64,000 nucleotides of DNA, taken from Morella rubra. Taxonomy: Eukaryota > Streptophyta > Magnoliopsida > Fagales > Myricaceae. The stretch spans positions 431,697 through 495,696 of the forward strand of contig CM025856.1 of NCBI GenBank assembly GCA_003952965.2, given 5' to 3'. The notes under the pieces were generated by a model, which saw only the letters and a list, made by a program, of their open reading frames with translations, was not told the DNA's origin and made no database searches. Positions 55,701-64,000 of this stretch are shown here, piece after piece (the first letter of the stretch is position 1; every line of letters begins with the position of its first letter). The translations under genes were made by a program, and so were the position numbers.

Positions 55701-56523
55701 TTACAAAAAAAATGACCTTTAGGATATGTAATAGAACAAAATATATTTAATCATTGACTAAATAAACACGTCTTACAAGTTTTGCAACAAATACAAAGAA
55801 GTTCTAAAAGTTTCTAAGTAGTCTAAAAAATAACAAATAATAACATTTAACAACAAATAACTATAAATTTAATCCTTAGCAACTTCAAGGCTCTAGCACC
55901 ATCTGCACTAGCACTATCTGCGCCATCATCACTAGCACCAGCACCATAATCATTGGCTGCAATTGCAATATTGAAAATTTAGTGGTTAACAATCCATCAA
56001 ATATCTAAACAACTCAAACTGCAATTGCGCATATATTAACAAATTTTGCCGTTCACAAGTATATTAAAGAAATTTTCATTCACAAATACTATACTTGTTT
56101 TAGTTTGGCCAAAAATAACTTAGCATAATCACAACTAGACAATGCTGACAGCATAAATTATATGATCCACGCTCCTAGACAATCCTAAATAGACATTTGA
56201 AGATGGACATTTACTGATTGTAGGCAGGACCATCTTTGTACAAATTGTTTGATAATGAAACTTTTATGAAGTTAGAAGTTAAATCCTAACTATGACTTGA
56301 AACTTTTTCAATTATAGCAAAGGCCATGCCAAGTTGTTACTTGGCTCATATTAAAAATTTCTTGACTGCTACCTATACAGCATGTCCTGCAAAGTGGAAT
56401 ACATACAAATTCTGAGCAATAAAAGTATATATCAATAAGAGAAATTAAAGTAAATACCTATAATATTGGAAGAAACCTGAAATAATTCATGACTACCCGA
56501 CCAATGGAAACAGGGAAAGTGAC
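55701..56523. other. Unassigned, possible exon at about 55865-55985 (minus)
   Basis: On the minus strand a frame reads ANDYGAGASDDGADSASADG, then ARALKLLRIKF. It is acidic and Ala/Gly/Ser-rich and could be a captured exon or low-complexity coding relic. It is not recognised. The remaining sequence shows nothing. Confidence 0.3.
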
Positions 56524-56617
56524 CTTTGCATCATACTTCTAAAGTTGCATTATCTCTGGTGCCATGTAAAGTGGCGAACCACACAACGTTTCTGCAAGAC
56601 CTCTAGGTTGCAGAGAT
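56524..56617 (-). pseudogene. ATG1 autophagy kinase exon fragment
   Basis: Between an acceptor (TTTTGTAG at 56625-56618) and a donor (AAG|GTCACT at 56523) lies one 94-base exon. It reads [20 protein letters not shown], then EIMQL, a stop, and KYDAK. This is the activation segment of plant ATG1 (ULK-type Ser/Thr kinase that starts autophagy), where the stop stands at a conserved Gln (CAG to TAG). ATP-binding and catalytic-loop exons are absent from the surroundings. It is therefore a captured or decayed fragment in genomic form, with splice sites, rather than a retrocopy. Confidence 0.82.
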
Positions 56618-56767
56618 CTACAAAAGGATATGCGAAATACGTTAACATTGAATAATTTCAGAGAAAAGGCATAGGGAGAACTACCTCAATAAGAGTTGTG
56701 TGCTTGGTACATGTCCAAGTGTCAAACTTTCAAAGAATTGTAGTGTTTGGCAGCCATGACTTCCCTG

Positions 56768-56950
56768 TGTCATGTCTTATTAACATGGGTGCCCAAAGAT
56801 GAAGCAAAGTGTCCAGGTAGCAGTAGTGCACTTAGTTTAAAAATAAGGAATGCTCTACATCTTCCCCATGTCATGTCTTATTAACATGGGTACCCAAAGA
56901 TTAAGCAAAGTGTCTAGGTAGCAGCAGTGGACTTTAATTAAAAAATAAAT
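56768..56950. repeat. 101-base tandem duplication
   Basis: Copy 1 from 56768 and copy 2 from 56869 share 'tgtcatgtcttattaacatgggt', then 'cccaaagat' and 'agcaaagtgtc', and a 'caggtagcagyagtg' end. They differ at a few bases. The unit lies between the ATG1 and SPS fragments. Confidence 0.88.
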
Positions 56951-57285
56951 GATGCTGCTTGAATCCCCTATAAACAACTGATAGAGAGGTGGGGTTCTGA
57001 GTTCTATCCCAAACAGGTACACGAATTGTGGTTGCCTAAAGAGACAGTTAAACATAATGTTTATTGGGAAAGATCCCCCTCCCTCTGCAGTACTCAAGTA
57101 CAACATGTATCTTTCCGAACCTATATGAAGCAACAAAAGAAAAACATAAACTTAAAGAAACGTGGTATTTAATCTATATAGCACAAAATCTTAAGCTTGA
57201 CTGTTAGTGATTCAGCTCCACAGTGTCCAATGGAGCCTTTAACAACATAGAAAAAGGAATTGCAGGGCAAGATCTGACTAACTAC

Positions 57286-57354
57286 CAGCGATCTCTGGTT
57301 GCAGGGTCTTTCTTGGAACTACTACTGCCACTGGTTTATCATCCTCAGGATTGA
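57286..57354 (-). pseudogene. Unidentified exon-like fragment between ATG1 and SPS pieces
   Basis: A stretch bounded by an acceptor (TTATTCTAG at 57355) and a donor (GCTG|GTAGTT at 57285) reads NPEDDKPVAVVVPRKTLQPE, then IA. It does not fit the phase or sequence of sucrose-phosphate synthase after the preceding exon, nor of ATG1, so it may come from a third gene. I cannot name the source. Confidence 0.4.
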
Positions 57355-57586
57355 CTAGAATAAAAAATTTGTAAAGATCCCCAAATTTTTCCTAAACAAA
57401 AATGGAGCACCAATTGAGTGAACAAAGAATCAGCCAGAACTTTCATAAATGCAAAATGAAACAAAGGGACGTAGGACTAAGGGGGGACAAAATCGAACAC
57501 CAACATGCAATAAAGCCACCTCTCAACAATTTTCAATCTTCTCTTTCCAAACAACAAAATAAAAAGAGAGAAACAAGAAAGAGGAC

Positions 57587-57717
57587 CTGCTTCTTCCTGC
57601 GAACCAAATTCCAAATACGCCAACGCATGTTCTCCAATCTCGTGTTCCGCTCGTGCGGACTTCTCGTCGATGCAGCCTAAGCAACGAAAATCAATCAAAT
57701 TCAAATATAGTAGTGAA

Positions 57718-57748
<31 letters not shown>

Positions 57749-57907
57749 TACAGCTAACGAAAAATGAGAACTTTTTTGAATGAGTACTCGAAGCCAGGAG
57801 CGGTGGAGATCGGTCTCATCGAAGCCGGTGATGACCTCCTCCACGAAATAACGGGTGGGGCTGGAATGGCCTCTCTCTCGGAGCAAAAGCGACGACTTCT
57901 TCGCATC
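57587..57907 (-). pseudogene. Sucrose-phosphate synthase (family A) 5' fragment, two exons
   Basis: SPS makes sucrose-6-phosphate from UDP-glucose and fructose-6-phosphate in the cytosol. Exon A (about 57907-57788) reads [20 protein letters not shown], then [20 protein letters not shown]. Exon B (57676-57587) reads [20 protein letters not shown], then [10 protein letters not shown]. Splice sites are intact (CGA|GTACTC and GCTTAG|GCT, then CAG|GTCCTC). The piece corresponds to the regulatory N-terminus of a protein of about 1050 residues. The first exon (MAGN-type start) and the whole glycosyltransferase and phosphatase-like parts are missing. A conserved Cys before WRIWN has become Arg. It retains an intron, so it was copied as DNA. 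A (GA)n tract lies in the intron at 57721-57748. Confidence 0.88.
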
Positions 57908-58017
57908 AGCGGCGGACGTAGGAGAAGCTTGCCGTGGGTAAAGGTTGAGGAAATGAGGGCGAGCAGATCGGGTGACGTTCGTTTTCATAAAATTTGAATA
58001 TTTAGGTGCATTGGCGC

Positions 58018-58165
58018 GTGGAATTGTTAAAAGGGGTTGGTGTGTTTAAAAAAAGTAATAAAGTATTGTATTAAAATACGTGTATGTTATGATGTTTAGA
58101 TTGTAAAAATAAAAGTAGAATACAAATCCTACAAAAAAGTTCAACACAAACATACCCACTTTAAA
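58018..58165. repeat. Relative of the 878-1000 repeat
   Basis: The phrases 'ttgttaaaaggggttg', 'gtaataaagtattgtatta', 'aatacgtgt' and 'aaaataaaagtagaatacaaatcct' match 878-985 in order. The right end has 'caacacaaacatacccac', a TIR-like word. It lies just outside the SPS fragment. Confidence 0.65.
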
Positions 58166-58169
58166 AAGG

Positions 58170-58900
58170 AAGGCAAATTTTTCGGTACAGGGCGCGCGGC
58201 AAATTTTCTCCTAGTTTTTCTTTTCCTTTATATTTTGTTTAATTTATTTTGATTTGTATAACGTGCTTATATAAATATGCATATACTTATAACTATCCAT
58301 TTTTAAAAATTTTTATTTTATTATATAATAAATTGAGTCACAATACATGTGGGTCCACTTATAAACTTATACATATCACATTGTAGTAAAAAAAATTTGC
58401 AGGTACACTTATATAACATTGTTGTCACATATATATATATAATTAACCTAAGTGCTTTATATGTATGTACCTATCTATGACTAAATTATAGCTTCTAAGA
58501 CCATATATTAAGTTATGTACTTTAATTACATAAGCTAATCTCATAATATATTATTGTTTGAAATTAAATAATATGTCCTAGTTAAATAGTATTATATTAC
58601 TATTTATGCTCATTGTAAGTATGATAATAGATGTTTTATAAACTACTTAGATGTAGTCAAAAATATGCAGTTATTATAACAACCATATATATAATTTAAA
58701 ATATATCATATAACAATTTCAATGTTCATAACACTCTCTCTAATTCCATATTTATTAAGTAGGTCCCTTTAAAATAAAAATTTTCAAATACATGACAAAA
58801 TAAAATTATATATTAAAAAGAATATAATAAGATATAAAATAATTATTTACATTAATTAACTTATAATTAATAAATAAAAATTTTATTTTAATTAGACCTA
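58170..58900. other. AT-rich intergenic, nothing recognised
   Basis: Strongly A/T-biased sequence with scattered 'tatata' words. No frame, RNA gene or repeat edge was recognised. It may be the interior of the CACTA-like element that ends at 59302. Confidence 0.4.
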
Positions 58901-58904
58901 TAGC

Positions 58905-59302
58905 AGCGTTTGTGTCAACAAACACTGCTATAGACCCACCTTTAGCAGCGTTTGTTGACACAAACGCTGTTAAAGGTGGGTGCTTTAGCAGCGGTCACGA
59001 TGACCGCCGTTGTAGGTATCGAATTTCTAACAGTGTTTGTGCACAAACGCTACTAAAGGTGGGTCTATAGCGACGGTATCGACCTTCGCAACAAAGACCG
59101 CTGTTAAAGGTTTGACTTTTAGCAGTGTTTATGTAAAAACGCTGCTAGAAACCACTTATAGCGGCGGTCATAGACCACCGCACCGCCGTTAAAAAGACTG
59201 CTGCTATAGATGGTTTCTAACAGTATTTTTCACAAACGCTATGAAATGGTGTCTTTAGCGGCGTTTTTGGCGATCGCGGCTAAAGACAATTTTTTTGTAG
59301 TG
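58905..59302. mobile_element. CACTA (En/Spm-like) terminus with hairpin subterminal repeats
   Basis: Read from the right end on the minus strand, the sequence starts CACTACAAAAAAATTGTC, the standard CACTA-type terminus. Inside, about 400 bases carry many copies of a word of the TAGCAGCGTTTGT/ACAAACGCTGCTA kind in both orientations. This is the subterminal array bound by CACTA transposases. One pair (58934-58981) forms a 22-base stem with a 4-base loop and a single G:T-type mismatch. The opposite terminus and the transposase were not found in the window. Confidence 0.75.
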
Positions 59303-59465
59303 TGATAATTATACATAAAGTGCAGCTATATTTCCCACGACTAGCTAGCTAGTCCCTTATTATTAATATGCCAAGTACTTATCCGAACAATTGACAGATT
59401 CTAAAGTCTTTTTCTTTCGAGACTTGATAATTTAGACGTAGAAGGATATCTCAACCTCTCCTCAT

Positions 59466-59502
59466 CCACCCACCCACCCACCCACTCACCCACCCACTCT
59501 CC
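59466..59502. repeat. (CCCA)n microsatellite
   Basis: Repeated 'ccca' units with one 'ctca' interruption. Confidence 0.9.
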
Positions 59503-59559
59503 CGGTGCTACAACCACCACTAGCTAGAAAGGGGGCCATTTCCTTTCTCTCATTTTCTA

Positions 59560-60300
59560 TCTTTCTTTTCAGCAAAAGATGCAGCAGCTGAGACGTTTAG
59601 GGTTACACAAATGTAGAGAGAAACAGCTAGAGGAAAATTTGTTGTAATCCAATCAACTAAAGTGAAGAAATTGACAAAAGTGTGACCTTTATACATACAT
59701 ATTCTTTTTGTGATAGGGGCAAGACGGTTCGTAACACTCAAATGAACTCTCTTTTGTTTTTTATTTTTTTTTGATGTTTGGTTTTTTTCTTCGGAGGAAA
59801 CTCTGATCGCCAGTACTCATTACAAGTTCTCAGCACTGAACTTTTAACGCGCAAGATTTTTACAAAAGGCTTTCTGGAAGGTGTTTTTTAAACGAAGAAT
59901 ATATGGAGAGGGATGGGCATGGAATAATTTAGCATTATTACTGTTCACGCAGCGATGCCAATCAGATCATTTAGTGCAGCAGTCAGTGCACGCAGCCCCC
60001 GGCCCTTACAGGATTTGGTTTGTGGGAAAGCGAAAATCGCGCCCCCTCGCATGCCAATATACGTCAGTGGGAAGCCTAGCATTTGGTTGCTACGAAACAC
60101 GCGCATATCGGCATAAATTGACATCGTGCTCCAATTATAGATGGAGGAGGGAACCAAAAAAGAAAACACCTACTCTAGACAAGGTGTTAATTACATTGAA
60201 TATCGAACTATTTCCTCGTTTTAAGTTCACTTCATGTATATACAATATTCCACGATTGATAATTATATTTATTAAATTCAATTTCTTCTGAACTAATCTT
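59560..60300. other. No convincing gene
   Basis: A plus-strand open stretch at 59881-60291 (136 codons) has no recognised domain. Its part 60090-60140 ('acacgcgcat...aaattgacatcgtgctccaattata') recurs at 60988-61025, which suggests repeat DNA. Confidence 0.4.
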
Positions 60301-60314
60301 TTTTCTGCACCAGC

Positions 60315-60502
60315 AAGATTGAGATTCTTTCCAAGTTTATTTCTGAATTAGATGATACAATTTGGAGAAGAAAAGATAATGTGTATTAAATGTTGTAAAG
60401 TTAGTACAATTAAGATTGAAATTCTTTCCAAGTTTATGTCTGAATTAGATGATATAATTTGGAGAAGAAAAGATAATGTGTATTAAATGTTGTAAAGTTA
60501 GT
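60315..60502. repeat. 97-base tandem duplication
   Basis: Copy 1 from 60315 and copy 2 from 60412 share 'aagattgaratt', 'ctttccaagtttat', 'tctgaattagatgat' and 'aaaagataatgtgtattaaatgttgtaaagttagt', with four or so differences. Confidence 0.93.
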
Positions 60503-61209
60503 CGTGTCCGACAATTAATATGATCAATATTAATTTTTAATGTAGGGCTCACATATTGTATTTAAATTTTTCTCTCTAAAATAGATCCTTTAAATATTAT
60601 GTAAGACATGAAGTTTGGAGAGAATTTTGATTCGCATGTGGATATTATGTTACACCTATACGCTATTTATAGGAAGATCCCTTCGTTAAAGAATTATTCA
60701 CGAGTATATATAATATTTTGAAGGTTAATATATAACACTTCTTCCTTTTCTTTAAAAGGGGAAGCTTAATGGGTATTCTGTCATGGCCACGAGTCTAGTG
60801 AGTGGGTTCTAAGTGCCAACGAATTGTATGTCGTGGTGGTTATTCTATAGCCTGTACTTCAACACAACAGTAATCTGCGGGATGTTCTCGGAGAAATCCC
60901 AAGATTAAACCAAACTAAATAGGCTAATAGCCTTATAAATTGTACAAATTTATTTTAGCCCCGACAGGGCACCATATTATTTAATAACACGCGCATAAAA
61001 TTGACCTCGTGTTCCAATTATATATGCAATTATAGATACATCCCCATCATATGATCATTCTTCTAGTCCTTTGGGAAACTCGATGAAGGTTCATGATACC
61101 TTGGTACTCAAATTTTGCAACTTCATGATCAATTTTAATCCATATTACAACCATCCAATCGTGCACCATAAATTAAATAATCAAATAACTTTGCAGCGCT
61201 AGTTACGCT

Positions 61210-61830
61210 CACTACAACAATCCAATTTTCGCGTGTTGTTGCACAATAATGTTGGAACACTTGCTAACTGTTAATTTGATTGCGTTCTTTTCCGTTGGAA
61301 TGCTAAAGAACATTATTGTAATTATGTTTGATACCGGTCGATGTTGTTGTGACTAGGGTCTAGGCGTCCTAACGACTTATATCTTCTATTACAATGGAAA
61401 AATTAATTAAATTATTAAAAGCTTAAAATTAAAATGTCAGAATTAAATGAATAATTTGCATCTAAACTTAATGCTACATAAAACAAAACATCATACACCA
61501 AAATGCTAAAAATCTAAAATTCAAAGAATAATCATAATGTAGGTAAAATGTATACAACCCTTTGTGAATAAAAACGTGTTATCAACCGTTTGGACAGTCA
61601 TGTCTAAACACGAAGCTTCAAGTAGCGTCTAAACGGTTAAGAAAAATCGTTCGAGACTAAACACAAAACGGTGCGTCTTAGTTACAAGTGTTCGAACGGC
61701 TAAACACATCGTTGGCACGTTGTTGGACAATAACGTTGGATCACTTGTGAACGGTTAATTTGGTTGCACTCTTTTCTGTTGGAAGGCTAACTAATGTCAT
61801 TGTGATTATGTTTGATATATACCTTGTCGC
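61210..61830 (+). mobile_element. CACTA-like left terminus and direct repeats, possible
   Basis: The sequence CACTACAACAATCC at 61210 is CACTA-like. Two related stretches, 61243-61335 and 61718-61825, both run 'acaataayg', 'ttggawcacttg', 'gttaatttg' and 'gttggaakgctaa' to 'attatgtttgata'. Between them are repeated 'ctaaac'/'cggcta'-type words. No right terminus or transposase was found. Confidence 0.4.
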
Positions 61831-61940
61831 TGAAAAGGTATATAAACATTTATTCTTTTAGAAAATGATCCCTAAAATCAAGGAAATTTGAATTACATGC
61901 CTAATTCAAAAGGAAACTAATCTTTAGGATACCTTCTTAA

Positions 61941-62393
61941 ATGGCTCGATACTTTGCAACTATTAGGGTTTCCGCTGTCTTCCGTCGCCCCTACACGGAG
62001 GTGCCACCGCTTGCACCTCCATGGATGGTTGATGCTCTTCCAACTCTAGGACTGTCCTCTACACTTCCCCTTCTTGCACGCCATGGGTGGTGGTGGCTGT
62101 CGGTGGTAGTCTCACTGCCTTCCTTGGTTGTCTTGGTGGTCGTGTTTGCTACTGTTTGGCTTGGCTTTGGTGGCCAAGATCCTCATGTGGCACCAAGTCA
62201 TGGCAAGGCCTTGTGTGCTAGTCATGAGCTTGTCATGTTATGTCTGTGGCTGGCTGGCATGCTAGGCATGGACATTGCTGGTGTGCCATGCCTTGTCAGG
62301 GATGTTGGTGCGCCTGGCTCGCGTGCTCTTAGGTCATGTCATGGCCCGGTTGTAGTGTTCTTTCTCGCGCGCTGTGGGCTTATAGGTGCTTGA
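61941..62393 (+). CDS. Open reading frame of 150 codons, unrecognised, doubtful
   Basis: A GC-richer open frame starts MARYFATIRVSAVFRRPYTE and contains a hydrophobic stretch near residues 50-75 (WWWLSVVVSLPSLVVLVVVF) that could be a membrane segment. The composition is biased (Val, Leu, Gly, Cys), with no motif I recognise, no convincing neighbour gene and repeats around it. The bias may reflect GT-rich repeat DNA ('ggtggtggtggctgtcggtggtagt'). It is as likely a chance frame as a gene. Confidence 0.15.
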   Translation: MARYFATIRVSAVFRRPYTEVPPLAPPWMVDALPTLGLSSTLPLLARHGWWWLSVVVSLPSLVVLVVVFATVWLGFGGQDPHVAPSHGKALCASHELVMLCLWLAGMLGMDIAGVPCLVRDVGAPGSRALRSCHGPVVVFFLARCGLIGA

Positions 62394-62399
62394 TTATCG

Positions 62400-64000
62400 A
62401 GATGCTCTTAATGCACTTGTGAGTCCAGACCAACTCTTCAGGTGGACTCCACAACGTCTCCACGAAAGGTCCTCAGCCTACTTTCGCGCCCCCACTAAGT
62501 ATACCTTGAGTGCGATGCGCTAAAAAGTTTCTAACTTTGAAATATCCGTAAGGCCCTACTAGATTCTAGGCTTCATTCCCATTCGATTACATAACATAAT
62601 ATAGTCCACACGAAGGACCGAACCGGAATCATTTTTGTTTTTTTAGATCGAAAATCGAAATAAATTGATTCCTGCTAATTTTTTGTGATTATCTCAATAA
62701 ATTTCGATGTGTGGTGTATGCCTAGTCGTGCAGATTCACAAGTCGGCCTAACACGCATTCCACCTTTCATTGCCTAAGTAGGAGTAAGAAGTGCGTAGTA
62801 TTGCGAGAAATTAAGCCAAGCCTTGTGGAGACGAGACGCAATGTTGACTCTGACTGTAGGTTTTGATACGTTATACAGCAGGGAGCTAAGGACAATTCAA
62901 GTCCTACTTGTTGTCTTAGCCCCCCACCCGTTCCTTTGAAGTTTTTGAGCCAAAATAGTGTCCGCTAGATATTAGCTCCCTGACCCGCTGTTGAACCTTA
63001 TATTTGTGGGCGCTCCTTTGTCACCGGTTGCCCGCACGGCCAATCATTAAGTTGGTGTCCTCTTACGTATCAACCGAGGCTTTCGCTCTGGCACGTGTAA
63101 AATCAAATTTCCATTTTTGGCTGCTTACTTACTTAGCAGCACCAGGTGTGCTACACTCGACATATGTGGTGGCTCTACAGGCACTCCTCAAATCACATTT
63201 TCATAGGCGCTTACAACCCCATTTTAGTGTCACTCTGTTCTACAACAAATACAGAAGGGGGCTGCTCATTTTGTCACACGAAAACTTTGTCCTCCCCATT
63301 TTTAAATAATCGGGACATTGTGGGACCTGCCTGCCGTTTTGAGCTGCTGAAAACAGTCTTTACTGCTACCCAACACACTTTAATGGAATACTTTACTTCT
63401 TTGTCCCGCTGTAACTTCATTTAAAATCAACTAATATTGGACGAAATTAAGTTTTCTTCTACCAATTTTCTCCGCGCACTAAAAATCTGAACTCCTTATT
63501 ACATATGTGCTTTCCTCTGAACAGTAAGGTGTGGTTGTCCTCTTTACCCCGAACACCACCAATTGTTTGATACCCACCATTTTAAAACACCCGCAGGTTA
63601 GTTGTGCGTATCAAGCGACGGCCACCCTAAGGTAATTAGATGTTGGAATTGATACGACCGACATAAGGAAGTAATTATTTTCGGCTTTATAACAGCAGAG
63701 GTGCTCCTTGCCACGTAACAGTTACAAGGTGCTTGTTTGACTGCGTTGACGGGTTCTAATTAGACCCGTACCACATCCTCATTGCGTCTCATACCCCAGT
63801 TAACGAATATGCTCTGCATCTGTATATCTCCCCTTGTATTCGGAGTTTCCCAAGTGTCTTATGTTTTGTCACTGTTCTTAATTCAATCTTCATAATATCT
63901 TTTTATCGAGCATGGCCCTGTCCCCCACTTGAATTATTTATGCAATTATAGGTACATACCAATAGTGTTAGAGTCTAACAAACGGATTGAAATCCCTGCG
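62400..64000. other. Unclassified sequence to the right edge
   Basis: No gene is supported. A weak inverted pair ('cagcagggagctaa' at about 62877 and 'attagctccctgacccgctg' at about 62974) could mark a small element. Base composition is less AT-rich than the preceding 5 kb. Short open frames at 63004-63424 show no family signature. Confidence 0.35.

Noticed and set aside
49358-59302. A 9.9-kb CACTA element from CACTACAG at 49358 to the terminus at 59302
   Set aside because: The 3-base flanks differ (GTG and TGA), the left end lacks the TAGCAGCG subterminal words, and other element boundaries lie between.
59881-60291. 136-codon plus frame
   Set aside because: No known domain, and part of it recurs at 60988-61025, so it is more likely repeat DNA.

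Overview
The window is nuclear DNA of a flowering plant, most probably a eudicot. It has intron-rich genes, an AT-rich background, plant transposons of several superfamilies, and protein fragments that match known angiosperm families residue for residue. All identifications come from reading the sequence and from remembered family motifs. No database search was run.

Three gene models look complete, all on the minus strand. RNA polymerase II largest subunit (RPB1/NRPB1) is at 5681-14706: 14 exons, 1847 residues, with the full heptad C-terminal domain. A 2-oxoglutarate/Fe(II) oxygenase-like protein is at 19672-22338: 2 exons, 463 residues. A NIMA-related kinase (NEK) is at 33850-39909: 14 exons, 613 residues. 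They are housekeeping or growth genes with no operon-like link.

The left edge (1-3114) holds a broken phospholipase D delta-type gene. Its promoter and 5' end occur twice, 2577 bases apart and apparently identical. This is either a very recent tandem duplication or an assembly redundancy. A gap of exactly 1000 N lies at 16168-17167.

The rest is a transposon landscape. A degenerate hAT element (23136-28198) keeps a near-perfect 8-base target duplication and is split by an LTR-like insertion. Relatives of that insertion lie at about 28677-29915 and 45120-45712. A LINE reverse-transcriptase relic (45714-48870) is split by a non-autonomous hAT (46321-48664). A 370-base hAT MITE is at 44134-44503. 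Foldback MITEs sit in an RPB1 intron, a NEK intron and intergenic DNA. A zinc-finger (TTF) hAT transposase relic is at 54098-55700. A CACTA-like terminus with hairpin subterminal repeats ends at 59302.

The most unusual region is 56524-57907, where exon fragments of at least two unrelated genes lie in one orientation with splice sites preserved: sucrose-phosphate synthase, the autophagy kinase ATG1, and one unidentified exon. This looks like transposon-mediated gene-fragment capture. Within RPB1, two introns appear to use GC-AG splice sites, and one 87-base intron is stop-free and a multiple of three, so retaining it would insert 29 residues. From about 59.3 kb to the end I see decayed repeats and no convincing gene.
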